A DNA stretch of 64,000 nucleotides from Lentzea albidocapillata subsp. violacea (GTDB lineage: Bacteria; Actinomycetota; Actinomycetes; Mycobacteriales; Pseudonocardiaceae): contig NZ_FNET01000005.1 in the NCBI RefSeq assembly GCF_900100275.1, forward strand, positions 372,001 through 436,000, written 5' to 3'. The first letter of the stretch is position 1. Every line of letters starts with the position of its first letter. Under the pieces are notes generated by a model that ran no database searches, had not been told where the DNA came from, and saw nothing but the letters and a program-made list of their open reading frames with translations. Of the stretch, positions 41,932 through 51,869 are shown piece after piece. Position numbers and translations under genes: made by a program.

Positions 41932-41964
41932 TGCCCGGTCGGCATCTGCCCCGCCGGCCGGGCA
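41932..41964 (+). terminator. hairpin terminator after lipoprotein A
   Basis: TGCCCGG (41932-41938) pairs with CCGGGCA (41958-41964), with further GC pairs inside, followed by TCTCTCCTTCT. Confidence 0.6.
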
Positions 41965-41993
41965 TCTCTCCTTCTGGATCTGCTTCCGGGGCT

Positions 41994-42050
41994 TGTCCGG
42001 GACATTCGACCGGACAGGTCGCAGGACATTTAACAGGGACTTCTTGTCCC
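41994..42050 (+). promoter_or_regulatory. cluster of GGACA/TGTCC repeats upstream of lipoprotein B
   Basis: TGTCCGGGACA (41994-42004), CGGACAGG (about 42011), AGGACA (about 42023) and GGGAC-TTCTT-GTCCC (42036-42050) fall within 57 bases, directly before the lipoprotein B start. The arrangement looks like a multi-site operator. Confidence 0.5.
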
Positions 42051-42070
42051 GGTTTGCGAGGATGGTGCGC

Positions 42071-42601
42071 ATGAGAAACGCCGTCGCTGCCGTTGCTCTC
42101 GCCGTTGTGCTCGCCGGCTGCTCGTCCGGCACGCAATCGAGCGCGCCAGGCTCCGGTTCGTCGGGTACCACGCCTGCGGGCACCACCGCGCCCGGCTCGA
42201 GCGGCACCCCCGGCTCGTCCGGCGCGAACCCCACCGCGCCCGTCCAGCCTCCGGTCTCGATCTCGGAGGAGAAGCCGGTCGTCCCGCCCAACGTCACGCC
42301 CGTGGCGAAGGACAAGGTCGACACGACATCGTTGTCAGACACCTACCGCGACGAGGCCTACGTCTTCGGCGACGGCCGCGACCTCCAGGTCTTCGGCGTG
42401 GGCGGCGGCTGCAAGGAGGCCCGTGCCGAGGTCACCGGCCAGTCCGCCGACGTCGTCCACGTCACGCTGGTGACGATCACCAAGCAGCCCCCGGGCACCA
42501 TGTGCAGCCAGGAGATCCGTCAGGTGCCACTGACGGTCCGCCTGGACGCGCCTCTCGGGAACCGCCGCTTGGTGCTGGAATCCCGCGAGGAAACCGGCTG
42601 A
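42071..42601 (+). CDS. small lipoprotein, paralogue B
   Basis: The 176-residue protein starts at ATG 42071 with GAGGA about 9 bases upstream. The lipoprotein signal is MRNAVAAVALAVVLAG then Cys 17. A long Ser/Gly/Thr/Pro linker (about 20-65) leads to the same domain as paralogue A: VVPPNVTPVAKDKVDTTSLS, GDGRDLQVFGVGGGCKEARA, GTMCSQEIRQVPLTVRLDAP and RRLVLESREE. Its TGA stop (42599-42601) is part of the dispersed motif CTGATATATC. Function unknown. Confidence 0.75.
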   Translation: MRNAVAAVALAVVLAGCSSGTQSSAPGSGSSGTTPAGTTAPGSSGTPGSSGANPTAPVQPPVSISEEKPVVPPNVTPVAKDKVDTTSLSDTYRDEAYVFGDGRDLQVFGVGGGCKEARAEVTGQSADVVHVTLVTITKQPPGTMCSQEIRQVPLTVRLDAPLGNRRLVLESREETG

Positions 42602-42617
42602 TATATCGCATATCGCC
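42598..42617 (-). repeat. bipartite GATATGCGATATATCAG motif on a stop codon
   Basis: Read on the minus strand, GATATGCGATATATCAG equals 17 bases of the copy at 30246. On the plus strand its TGA is the stop codon of lipoprotein B. Confidence 0.7.
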
Positions 42618-42704
42618 GATTCCCTCGGCGTCCTGAAGGTCGCGGTGGCCGGACACTCCGGCGGCGCACCACACGCCCTCGCGTGCGCCGCCCTGTTGCC
42701 CGGC
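42600..42704 (+). pseudogene. fragment of an alpha/beta-hydrolase
   Basis: From the GATATATC motif onward one frame reads DISHIADSLGVLKVAVAGHS followed by GGAPHALACAALLPG. This is the nucleophile-elbow segment (G-H-S-G-G) and following helix of an alpha/beta-hydrolase. Before the motif the frame is lipoprotein B sequence, and after about codon 35 the similarity fades into terminator sequence. There is no start codon, oxyanion strand, acid or histidine segment. It therefore looks like an internal scrap of a lost gene rather than a small protein. Confidence 0.55.
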
Positions 42705-42774
42705 CTCGCACAACCGCTGGCTCGCCTGCCGGATCCCCGGCGCGGAGGTATGGCCGACTCCGGACGATGGATGC

Positions 42775-42826
42775 CACGAAGCCGTCCAGGCCCCGCCGAT
42801 GCGGGCGAGACCTGGACGGCTTCGTG
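42775..42826. terminator. strong hairpin terminator between lipoprotein B and fumarase
   Basis: CACGAAGCCGTCCAGG (42775-42790) and CCTGGACGGCTTCGTG (42811-42826) pair perfectly over 16 bp with a 20-base loop, 7 bases from the fumarase stop. It can serve both strands. Confidence 0.85.
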
Positions 42827-42833
42827 AAGGGGT

Positions 42834-44498
<1,665 letters not shown>

Positions 44499-44774
44499 AA
44501 CTCCAACGGTGTGCAGTTCGGATCAGAAAACCGTACCGCCATCAAAGGGACGTACTCGTCCCCGTCCACCGTGTTCTTCACTACCCGTGTTCCTGGCAAG
44601 GGCCGCAGACGCGGAAGGCCGGGGCGGCCCCCGGCCGTCCCGACCTTCCTTCGCGTGCGAAACCCGACTCACGACGGGCGTCGCGTGGCTCTGGTAACGC
44701 CCGACCGTGCCGTGAGTTGAGTCACAAGTCAATACTGCCGGACAGGTGAAACCCGACCGTGACGACTCCGGGGG

Positions 44775-45764
44775 CTACGAGGCGTAGGCCCGCAGCTTCG
44801 CGGCGCGTTCGCCCTGGCGGAGCTTCGACATGACCTCGCGCTCGATCTGACGGACCCGCTCGCGCGACAACCCGAAGCGCTTGCCGATCTGGTCGAGGGT
44901 GCGCGGCTGGCCGTCCTCCAGGCCGTAGCGCAGCCGGATCACGGCCTGCTCGCGCGGCTCCAGCGTCGCGAGAACGCGGCGCAGGTCGTCCTGCAGCAGC
45001 CCGGAGATGACGGCGCTCTCGGCGTCGGTCGCGTCCGAGTCCTCGATGAAGTCACCGAGGGGAGCGTCCTCCTCCGTGCCGACCGGCATGTCGAGCGATA
45101 CCGGGTCACGCGCGTGGTCGAGCAGGTCGGCGACCTTGTCGGGGTTGAGGCCCGCTTCCTTCGCGAGCTCCTCGTTCGTCGCCTCGCGGCCGAGCGTCTG
45201 GTGCAGGTCGCGCTTGATCCGCGCGAGCTTGTTCACCTGCTCGACGAGGTGGACGGGGAGGCGGATGGTGCGGCCCTGGTCGGCCATGCCGCGGGTGATC
45301 GCCTGGCGGATCCACCACGTCGCGTACGTCGAGAACTTGAAGCCCTTGGTGTAGTCGAACTTCTCGACCGCGCGGATCAGGCCCAGGTTGCCTTCCTGGA
45401 TCAGGTCCAGCAGCGGCATGCCGCGGCCGGTGTAGCGCTTGGCCAGCGACACGACGAGGCGCAGGTTGGCCTTGAGCAGGTGGTCCTTGGCGCGGCGGCC
45501 GTCGCGGACGAGCTCTCCCATCTCGTCGCGACGGGTGGGGGTGAGGCGCTTGGCCGTGTCCAGGACGTGCTGCGCGAACACACCTGCCTCGATGCGCTTG
45601 GCGAGCTCCACCTCCTCTTCGGCGGTGAGGAGCGCGGTCTTGCCGATTCCGTTCAGGTAGACTCGAACGAGGTCGGCTGCTGGTCCCTGCGCGTCGAGTT
45701 CGTGCTCGACGACGGCGGGCGTGTTCTCTCCGACTTCACGGTCGGAGATCCTCGTGACGGTCAT
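44775..45764 (-). CDS. sigB: principal-like RNA polymerase sigma factor SigB
   Basis: The 329-residue group 2 sigma factor has region 1.2 ([20 protein letters not shown]), region 2 ([20 protein letters not shown] ... [36 protein letters not shown]) and region 3 ([20 protein letters not shown]). Region 4 ends with the [23 protein letters not shown]. It lacks the long acidic N-terminus of the sigA product in this window. In mycobacteria sigB serves general stress and lies next to ideR; here they are 28 kb apart on the same strand. The ATG start has GGGAGGGAGATCC upstream. An ECF-type promoter lies about 145 bases upstream. Confidence 0.93.
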   Translation of the reverse strand: MTVTRISDREVGENTPAVVEHELDAQGPAADLVRVYLNGIGKTALLTAEEEVELAKRIEAGVFAQHVLDTAKRLTPTRRDEMGELVRDGRRAKDHLLKANLRLVVSLAKRYTGRGMPLLDLIQEGNLGLIRAVEKFDYTKGFKFSTYATWWIRQAITRGMADQGRTIRLPVHLVEQVNKLARIKRDLHQTLGREATNEELAKEAGLNPDKVADLLDHARDPVSLDMPVGTEEDAPLGDFIEDSDATDAESAVISGLLQDDLRRVLATLEPREQAVIRLRYGLEDGQPRTLDQIGKRFGLSRERVRQIEREVMSKLRQGERAAKLRAYAS

Positions 45765-45906
45765 GGATCTCCCTCCCCCTGGTGCGGGCGACGCTGCTGT
45801 CGGTCAGGACAGTCGCGCGTGGCGGTCAAGGCGGCGCGGCGCTGCGCCCTGGTTGCCGGTTGCGGCGGGCCCGCTCGGGATCCCATCGCTAGCTGGCTGA
45901 TACCTG

Positions 45907-45936
45907 GGTAACGAAGACGATTCCGAATTCGTTCCC
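45907..45936 (-). promoter_or_regulatory. ECF-sigma-type promoter of sigB
   Basis: On the minus strand GGGAAC (45936-45931) and CGTTACC are separated by 17 bases, matching the GGGAAC/T-N16-18-CGTT pattern of SigE/SigH/SigR-type stress sigma factors. It predicts a transcript start near 45900 and a leader of about 135 bases before sigB. Confidence 0.6.
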
Positions 45937-46014
45937 GACTTCCATGACCTGAAGACGTCACCACAGTCACAGCGGTTGCGCGACTAATCTGAGGATTGCC
46001 TGAGAACCGTTTAG

Positions 46015-46440
46015 TCAGAGGTCGACGATCACCGTGAACGGACCGTCGTTCACGCTCCGTACCTTCATCTCCGCTCTGAATCGTCCTGTTTCGACGCGAG
46101 CGCCCTTTTGGCGTAGTTCCTGCACGACGGCGTTCACCAACGGTTCCGCAAGCTCGGGCCGGGCGGCCGCCGTCCAGGACGGACGGCGGCCCTTGCGCGT
46201 GTCTCCGTAAAGGGTGAACTGGCTGACGACCAGCAGCGGAGCACCGGTCGACTCGCACGACTGCTCGTCGTCGAGGATGCGCAGACCATGCAGCTTCTGC
46301 GCCATTTTGCGGGCGTGCTCGGCCGTGTCGTCGTGGTGGACGCCGAGCAGCACCAGCAATCCGGGCTCGTCGATCGCGCCGACGATCTCCCCTTCGACTT
46401 CGACACTCGCTTCTGTGACGCGCGCCACAACTGCTTTCAC
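46015..46440 (-). CDS. dtd: D-aminoacyl-tRNA deacylase
   Basis: DTD removes D-amino acids (and glycine mischarged on tRNA-Ala) from tRNAs. The 141-residue protein has the N-terminal MKAVVARVTEASVEVEGEIV, the signature APLLVVSQFTLYGDTRKGRR (about residues 67-86) and the C-terminal NDGPFTVIVDL containing the Gly-Pro motif of the active site. Length matches the family. The ATG start overlaps the stop of the upstream methyltransferase gene by 4 bp. Confidence 0.95.
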   Translation of the reverse strand: MKAVVARVTEASVEVEGEIVGAIDEPGLLVLLGVHHDDTAEHARKMAQKLHGLRILDDEQSCESTGAPLLVVSQFTLYGDTRKGRRPSWTAAARPELAEPLVNAVVQELRQKGARVETGRFRAEMKVRSVNDGPFTVIVDL

Positions 46441-47921
46441 GCGGGAATCAACATTCCGTGCCGGATGAGATCACGAACGATCGGCAAGGCCGCTTCTGCA
46501 TCGATTTCTCCGTAAGCGAACTCGAGCAGTGCGAGCAGGTCCTCCAGTGGCAGAGCGCCGTTGCAACCGGCCACGAGCCTGGCGGTCGCCTCGTCGACCT
46601 CGTGCTGCCAGCCGGGCCCGTCGGTGCGGTGCAGCCGGGCGACGACCTTGCGCCAGCCCTCGTCACCCGGCTCGGACACCTCTTCGAGCAGCACGGTGTC
46701 GGCGACCCGGAACCGCCGGCTCAGCAGATCGGGGTTCGCGCGCAGCCACGCGACGTTGTCGAGCCAGCGCGCCGCCTCCGGGCCCAGCGGGTCGTCGTAG
46801 GCGTGCCGCAGGTCTTCGCAGATGACCTGGGAGTGCATCTCGTCGGTGCGCCGCAGCGTCACGTAACCGAAGCCGACTCCCTGGACGTCGTTCTCCTCGA
46901 ACCAGTCCAGCCACGCGGCGGCCTTCTGCCGGCCCTCGGGGCTGCGCGGGTCGACGCCCGCGTCCTTGAGCCACGTGCCGACGTACAGGGCGGGCTCGGC
47001 GATGTCGCGCTGCACGAACCACGCGTCGATGCCGCCACGCGGGAGCCAGCCGGAGACGCGCTCCTCCCAGTCCTCACCCTTGCGGTGCACCCATGACGCG
47101 AGCAGCTGGCCGACGCCGCCCTCGTTGAGGAAGGCGGGCAGCTGCCGGATGACCAGCGCCGACGCGTCGTCGCCACCGAGACCGGAGTCGCGGTAGACGA
47201 AGTCCACCCGCGGCGGGCCGACGACGAACGGCGGGTTGCACACGACCTGGTCGAACCGCCGGTTGCGGACCGGCCCGAACCACTCGCCCTGCAGCGTCTC
47301 CACGTCGAGCTCGTTCATGCGGAACGTGCCCTGCGCGAGCCTCAGCGCGCGCTCGGACAGGTCGGTCGCGGTGATCTTTTGAGCGTGCGTGGCGGCGTGC
47401 AACGCCTGGACGCCGCAGCCGGTGCCGAGATCGAGCAGCGTGCCGACGGGCGTGCGCTTGGTCGCGCGGGCCAGGCTGATCGACGCGTGGCCGACGCCGA
47501 GCACGTGGTCCTCGGGGACGGCGCTGCCGCGCAGGTCGGAGTCGAGGTCGGCGACCACCCACCAGTTGTCCTCGTACGGCCTGACGTCGAGCCCGGCCTT
47601 CAGGCTGTTCGCGCCGGCGGGGGACAGGATCTCGTTCTTGACGGCCTCGTCGATGTCGACACCGTCGAGCGCCTTGCGGACGTCCTGCTCGGGTTCGTGG
47701 TCGCCGAGCAGGAACATGCGGATCAGCGTGCCGAGCGACCCGGCGTCCTTGCTCGCGCGGCGGGCCGGCTCTGGCTCGCCGCGCCCGAGTGCGGCGTGGG
47801 CTTGGAGGCCGAGAGCGCCGACGACGCCGTCCGCGGTGTAGCCGGTGTTCAGGAAGGCCTCGCGCAAACGGGCGCACAGTTCAACGGAAAGATCGGGGTG
47901 CACGGGTGGAGATGCTTTCAC
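46437..47921 (-). CDS. class I SAM methyltransferase with N5-glutamine/rRNA-methylase-like NPPF motif
   Basis: The 494-residue protein has an N-terminal helical domain (about residues 1-130), a Rossmann methyltransferase core with TLLDLGTGCGVQALHAATHA (about 161-180), the catalytic DQVVCNPPFVVGPPRVDFVY (NPPF about 232), and a long C-terminal extension (about 330-494). NPPY/F enzymes methylate amide or exocyclic nitrogens in proteins, DNA or RNA. Actinobacterial proteins of this length carry uncharacterised flanking domains, and the target is unknown. It starts at ATG 47921, 10 bases past the PucR-type gene, and is coupled to dtd, which hints at a translation-related substrate. Confidence 0.82.
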   Translation of the reverse strand: MKASPPVHPDLSVELCARLREAFLNTGYTADGVVGALGLQAHAALGRGEPEPARRASKDAGSLGTLIRMFLLGDHEPEQDVRKALDGVDIDEAVKNEILSPAGANSLKAGLDVRPYEDNWWVVADLDSDLRGSAVPEDHVLGVGHASISLARATKRTPVGTLLDLGTGCGVQALHAATHAQKITATDLSERALRLAQGTFRMNELDVETLQGEWFGPVRNRRFDQVVCNPPFVVGPPRVDFVYRDSGLGGDDASALVIRQLPAFLNEGGVGQLLASWVHRKGEDWEERVSGWLPRGGIDAWFVQRDIAEPALYVGTWLKDAGVDPRSPEGRQKAAAWLDWFEENDVQGVGFGYVTLRRTDEMHSQVICEDLRHAYDDPLGPEAARWLDNVAWLRANPDLLSRRFRVADTVLLEEVSEPGDEGWRKVVARLHRTDGPGWQHEVDEATARLVAGCNGALPLEDLLALLEFAYGEIDAEAALPIVRDLIRHGMLIPA

Positions 47922-47931
47922 GCCCCGTGAT

Positions 47932-49416
47932 TCAGCGCGTGATCTGGAGGGCGATGGCCATCGCGAGACGCTGGTCTGGATCGTCGAGGGGAAGTGGTGT
48001 CACCTCGGACATCTTCTGCATGCGATACCGCAACGTGTTCGGGTGCACGTTGAGCTCCTTGGCCGCCGCCCGCACGTCCCCCTGAGTCGTCAGCCACGCC
48101 CTCAACGTCGTCGCGTACTGCGTCCCGTACTCGGCGTCGTGTCGCAATATATTGGATATCGGTCCACGGGTCGGCAGTCGTCCGGCCTCGGCGACGGCGG
48201 CGAGCCGGTGCAGCAGGACCTGCGCCCACGCGTCGTCGTAGACAACCGGTACACCGGTGGAGAGCGCGAGGCATTCATCCGCTTCCTGCCGTGACGTAGG
48301 TAGCTGCGTCGCCTCGGCCGGCCCCCCGATGCCTGCCAGCACCGTCGCCTCGGCGGGCAGTTCGCGCACCAGCGAGCGCACCCACGCGACGGCGTCGTCG
48401 GCGGCGGGGATGACGGTGTAGAGGACGTTGCCGAACAACGCGCTGCGCCCAGGCCGCGACCAGCCGAAGCCGGCTGTGGCCCGTTGAAACGCGAGCACCG
48501 CCGCGCCGTGCTCACCCTCACCCGCGTGGGCCTGCACCGCGATCACCCGCAGATCGGCGGACGGCAGCCCGAGGCGCGCGACGTCGGCGGACTCAGGCTG
48601 GTCGAGCAGCCTGATCACCAGGTCGGCCTCGGCCTGGCGTTCGAGGTCCGTCGACGCCCGCGACCGCAACAGGTGCAACGCCGCGGTGCGCGCGCCGTCG
48701 ACCAACGCGGCACTCCGAGCCGCGTCCACCGGCCCCGTCACCTCGACCCACACGGACCCCAGCAGCTCACGACCCGCCCGCACCGCGGCGACGAGCCGGT
48801 TGCCCAGCTGCGGGGTCAGCTTGGGCACGAAGATCGGCTCGTCCGACGACGCGAGGTGCGTGAACACGCCGAACTCGTCCAGCGCCCGCCGGGCCTCCTC
48901 CGGCACCCGCCGCCCGAGGATGGTCTGCACCCGCACGGGGTCGACGTCCTCCTGCCGGTAGGAGTACGCGAGCACGCGGGACTGCTGGTCCTCGATCGTC
49001 ACCGGCCCGCCCACGACACCCGCGATCACGTCGGCGAGCCCGAACAGGTCCCCGGTCCGCGTACCGCCGTTGACCAGCGTCTGCGTGACGTTCGCGAGCT
49101 GACTCCACGGCACAGACGGATCCACGAGCAACACGGCGGCACCGGACTTCTTGGCCGCGGCTACCACCCGTTCGTCGAGCGGCGGCCTGCCGTGCAGAAC
49201 CACCGCGGACGCCACCGTGGAAGACACGAGCCGCACCGCCGCCGCGACCGACGGCGTACCCAGCCCGAGAAGCACGTCACCCGCGGCCGCCGGCGTGTTT
49301 TCCGCAGGATCATGGAGGGCAACCCCACGAAGTTCGGCGTCACGTCCCCTCGGCGCGCAGGCCAGATGCGTGCCCAGGCTGCCGAGCACGTCCACGAGGC
49401 GATCAAGGGCGACCAC
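47932..49416 (-). CDS. PucR/CdaR-type transcriptional regulator
   Basis: The 494-residue protein has the PucR layout: an N-terminal purine-catabolism-regulator-like domain (about residues 1-130), a central GGDEF-derived segment and a C-terminal helix-turn-helix (about 425-490, LRAWLTTQGDVRAAAKELNV then HPNTLRYRMQKM). These regulators respond to purines, sugar acids or other small molecules. The gene is upstream of a methyltransferase and dtd on the same strand. Its start, GTG 49416, gives MVALDRLVDVLGS. An internal CAATATATTGGATATC (48145-48160) resembles the dispersed AT-rich motif. Confidence 0.85.
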   Translation of the reverse strand: MVALDRLVDVLGSLGTHLACAPRGRDAELRGVALHDPAENTPAAAGDVLLGLGTPSVAAAVRLVSSTVASAVVLHGRPPLDERVVAAAKKSGAAVLLVDPSVPWSQLANVTQTLVNGGTRTGDLFGLADVIAGVVGGPVTIEDQQSRVLAYSYRQEDVDPVRVQTILGRRVPEEARRALDEFGVFTHLASSDEPIFVPKLTPQLGNRLVAAVRAGRELLGSVWVEVTGPVDAARSAALVDGARTAALHLLRSRASTDLERQAEADLVIRLLDQPESADVARLGLPSADLRVIAVQAHAGEGEHGAAVLAFQRATAGFGWSRPGRSALFGNVLYTVIPAADDAVAWVRSLVRELPAEATVLAGIGGPAEATQLPTSRQEADECLALSTGVPVVYDDAWAQVLLHRLAAVAEAGRLPTRGPISNILRHDAEYGTQYATTLRAWLTTQGDVRAAAKELNVHPNTLRYRMQKMSEVTPLPLDDPDQRLAMAIALQITR

Positions 49417-49510
49417 CCGCGGATGTTAACCGCCAACCGGGCGTCCCTGGCGTCACTCGGACGTGGGACTATTGGACGCGTAGCCGATGGAAGTTGGACG
49501 AGGTGGTGTC

Positions 49511-49825
49511 GTGAGCAGTCCCGACCGGACCGACACCCCGGTGTTGATCACCGAGGCGGCCCCCTCCTACGAAGAACAGCACGCTGCCCGGCGCCGGAAG
49601 TACGCGATCATGATGAGCCTGCGCTTCCCGTGCCTCATCCTCGCTGCGCTGTTCGCCCACATCTGGTGGCTGGCCCTGTTCTTCATCGTGCTGTCCGTGC
49701 CACTGCCGTGGATGGCCGTGCTGATCGCGAACGACCGGCCGCCGCGCAAGGCCGAGAAGGCCAACCGCTACGAGGTCGAGCGCCGCGCCATCGCCCCGAA
49801 GAGCACCACCGTCATCGACGGCTGA
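49511..49825 (+). CDS. DUF3099 membrane protein
   Basis: The 104-residue protein starts at GTG 49511 with GAGG about 8 bases upstream. It shows the DUF3099 opening VLITEAAPSYEEQHAARRRK, then two close membrane helices (about residues 35-52 and 54-75, SLRFPCLILAALFAHIWWLA and LFFIVLSVPLPWMAVLIA). A basic tail, NDRPPRKAEKANRYEVERRA, follows. Function unknown; it is a conserved actinobacterial membrane protein. An ATG 24 bases upstream is in frame but lacks a ribosome binding site. Confidence 0.82.
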   Translation: MSSPDRTDTPVLITEAAPSYEEQHAARRRKYAIMMSLRFPCLILAALFAHIWWLALFFIVLSVPLPWMAVLIANDRPPRKAEKANRYEVERRAIAPKSTTVIDG

Positions 49826-49877
49826 CCTGCCGCCGAACCCGCACGAATCGGACAGCGGCCCCGCGCCGTCCGTGCCA

Positions 49878-49924
49878 TTGCAATGAGTCTTTTGACTTCG
49901 TCCGCAAACGTTTTTTGCATCCGG
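49878..49924 (+). repeat. 47-bp AT-rich dispersed repeat, copy 2
   Basis: Identical to 30192-30238 over all 47 bases. Both copies begin 53 bases after the stop codon of a plus-strand gene. The rest of the 247-base gap to the psuK end holds no gene that I can support apart from the palindrome described next. Confidence 0.8.
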
Positions 49925-50026
49925 TGGGCGCAGCAGCACTACCCAACGTCGGTGCTGACGAGTGGCGAGACGCTGGCCTTGAGCCTCTGACCAGGGCGGC
50001 GATGGGTGCGGGGCGATTGAGAAGGC

Positions 50027-50060
50027 AACCGATATATCAGTTCGAACTGATATATCGGTT
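50027..50060. repeat. perfect 34-bp palindrome of two GATATATC motifs
   Basis: The 17-base arms start AACCGATATATCAGTTC, and the whole reads identically on both strands around TTCGAA. It contains GATATATC at 50031-50038 and 50049-50056 in opposite orientation. It lies 13 bases past the psuK stop, between convergent genes. It could form a cruciform or an RNA hairpin, or bind a dimeric protein. Confidence 0.85.
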
Positions 50061-50072
50061 GAAGCCAAAGAC

Positions 50073-50951
50073 CTAACGGGGTGGTTGGGCGCCCACGACA
50101 CTGACCGCGCGAGAGCCCGCGCGGATGCCGCCGAGAAGAGCGTCGCGCTTCGACGCGCCGGACAGCCAGGCCGCGAGGAAGCCCGCGTCGAAGGCGTCAC
50201 CGGCGCCCGTCGAGTCGATGCACTCGGTTACTTCAGCGGGAACTGAGATCAGCTCGTCGGCGTCGACCCACGTCGCGCCGTCGGGCCCAGAGGTCACCAC
50301 TACGGCACCGACGTGGGAGAGCAGCGACTTCGCCGACGACGGTTCCGGGAAGCCGGTGAGGGCGAGGAGTTCGTCCGCGTTGGGGAGCAGGAAGTCGACG
50401 CCGCGCACGTCCGCCAGGAACGCCTCGGGCGAGTGGATCAGGACGGCTGCCTGGGGGTCCACGGACGTCGTCCAGCCCGCGGCGCGGGCGGCGTCGAGCA
50501 CGGCCAGGCCGGCGGGACGTGAGGTCGCGTCGAGCAGCACGTAACCGGAGAGGTGCAGGTGGCCATGGGGCTCGGCGAGCAGGCCCGGGGCTAGGTCGGC
50601 GGGGGAGAAGCGGGCGTTCGCGCCGCGGTCGGGGAGCATCGAGCGCTGGCCGTCCTCGTCCACCAGGACGACCACGCAGCAGGTGGCCAGGTCCTGGTCG
50701 ACCGCGAAGGCGCACTGGACGCCTGCCGTGGTCAGTTCGGAGTGGACCTGGCGGCCTGCCGAGTCGGCGCCCACGCGGGCCACCAGGACCGGCGAGGCGC
50801 CGCAGGCCGCGAGCCAGACCGCCGTGTTGGCGCCGGCGCCGCCCGGCTCGATGGTCACCTTGGCGCGGACGTCGCCGCCGTGGGCGATGGGGCCTGCGTG
50901 GCGGGCCACCACGTCGAGGCCCGCGTCACCGACCACGACCACCGGCCTCAC
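50073..50951 (-). CDS. psuK: PfkB-family kinase, probably pseudouridine kinase
   Basis: The 292-residue ribokinase-fold protein starts at GTG 50951 in a GTGA overlap with psuG. It has VVVVGDAGLDVVARHAGPIA, IEPGGAGANTAVWLAACGAS (PfkB signature 1), VDFLLPNADELLALTGF and the C-terminal signature ECIDSTGAGDAFDAGFLAAW with the catalytic Asp in GAGD. Coupling to psuG makes pseudouridine the likely substrate, phosphorylated to pseudouridine 5'-phosphate. A general sugar kinase is the alternative if context is ignored. Confidence 0.87.
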   Translation of the reverse strand: MRPVVVVGDAGLDVVARHAGPIAHGGDVRAKVTIEPGGAGANTAVWLAACGASPVLVARVGADSAGRQVHSELTTAGVQCAFAVDQDLATCCVVVLVDEDGQRSMLPDRGANARFSPADLAPGLLAEPHGHLHLSGYVLLDATSRPAGLAVLDAARAAGWTTSVDPQAAVLIHSPEAFLADVRGVDFLLPNADELLALTGFPEPSSAKSLLSHVGAVVVTSGPDGATWVDADELISVPAEVTECIDSTGAGDAFDAGFLAAWLSGASKRDALLGGIRAGSRAVSVVGAQPPR

Positions 50952-51838
50952 TGGAACAGCTCGACGGCGACGGCGGCGGCCACGGAGACGTTGCTGACGA
51001 CGAGCTCCTCGTTGGCGTCGAGGCTGACGCCGGCGCTCGCGGTGTGGAAGTGCTCCAGCAGGACGGGGGTGACGTCCTTGCCACGCACGTCCTGGTCGAC
51101 GAGCTTCTGCAGGCCCTCGGCGAGCAGGCGGTCGTGCAGCGCGGAGTCCATCTCGAAGGCGGCGGGGATCGGGTTGGCCAGGACCATGCCGCGACCACCG
51201 GCCGCGAACACGGCCGCGGCCTCGGCGGCGGTGTCGACCCGCCACGACAGGTCGAACTCCGACTCGCGGCGGTAGAAGGCCGGGAAGCGCGAGGTCCGGT
51301 AGCCGACGACCGGCACCGAACGGGTCTCGAAGACCTCCAGGGTCGCGCCCATGTCCAGGATCGACTTCACGCCCGAGCAGACGATGAGCACCGGCGTCGT
51401 CGCCACCACGTCGAGGTCGGCGGACACGTCCCACGTCTCGCGCGCGCCGCGGTGCACGCCGCCGAGACCGCCGGTCCCGAACACGCGGATGCCCGCCTGG
51501 TGGGCCAGGGCCGTCGTGGAGGCCACGGTCGTCGCGCCGCTGCGGCCCAGGGCGTAGGCGGGGCCGAGGTCGCGCAGCGAGAGCTTCACGAGGTCGCCCG
51601 CGTTGCAGACCCGATCGAGCTCGGACGAGGAGAGACCGATGCGTGGCACGCCGTCGAGCACGGCGATCGTCGCGGGGACCGCACCGGCCTCCCGCACCAC
51701 CTTCTCCAGGCGTGCGGCGACCGTCAGATTGCGCGGCGCGGGCAGGCCGTGGGACAGGATGGTGCTCTCGAGAGCGACGACGGGACGGTTCTCGGCCAGT
51801 GCGGTGGCAACTTCTTCAGCGATGTGCAGCGTGGTCAC
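50948..51838 (-). CDS. psuG: pseudouridine-5'-phosphate glycosidase
   Basis: PsuG splits the C-C glycosidic bond of pseudouridine 5'-phosphate to uracil and ribose 5-phosphate. The 296-residue protein has VVALESTILSHGLPAPRNLT (about residues 20-39, conserved Glu), GAVPATIAVLDGVPRIGLSS, RDLGPAYALGRSGATTVAST, the Lys-containing VKSILDMGATLE, VVGYRTSRFPAFYRRES, and GMVLANPIP. All are PsuG family marks. It starts at GTG 51838. With the coupled kinase it forms a complete pseudouridine salvage pair; no dedicated transporter is adjacent. Confidence 0.94.
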   Translation of the reverse strand: MTTLHIAEEVATALAENRPVVALESTILSHGLPAPRNLTVAARLEKVVREAGAVPATIAVLDGVPRIGLSSSELDRVCNAGDLVKLSLRDLGPAYALGRSGATTVASTTALAHQAGIRVFGTGGLGGVHRGARETWDVSADLDVVATTPVLIVCSGVKSILDMGATLEVFETRSVPVVGYRTSRFPAFYRRESEFDLSWRVDTAAEAAAVFAAGGRGMVLANPIPAAFEMDSALHDRLLAEGLQKLVDQDVRGKDVTPVLLEHFHTASAGVSLDANEELVVSNVSVAAAVAVELFQ

Positions 51839-51851
51839 GAGTGGGCATCAT

Positions 51852-51866
51852 CCCAGGTACCCTGGG
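51852..51866. promoter_or_regulatory. inverted repeat in the psuG/DUF3039 divergent promoter
   Basis: CCCAGG-TAC-CCTGGG sits in the 31-bp gap between the divergent psuG and DUF3039 starts, 3 bases before the GTG of the latter. A short operator is the simplest reading. Confidence 0.4.
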
Positions 51867-51869
51867 CGC

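Noticed and set aside
48484-50076. Plus-strand frame opposite the PucR-type gene running through the 47-bp repeat
   Set aside because: It is shadow sequence; the tail crossing the repeat and the palindrome has no family features.
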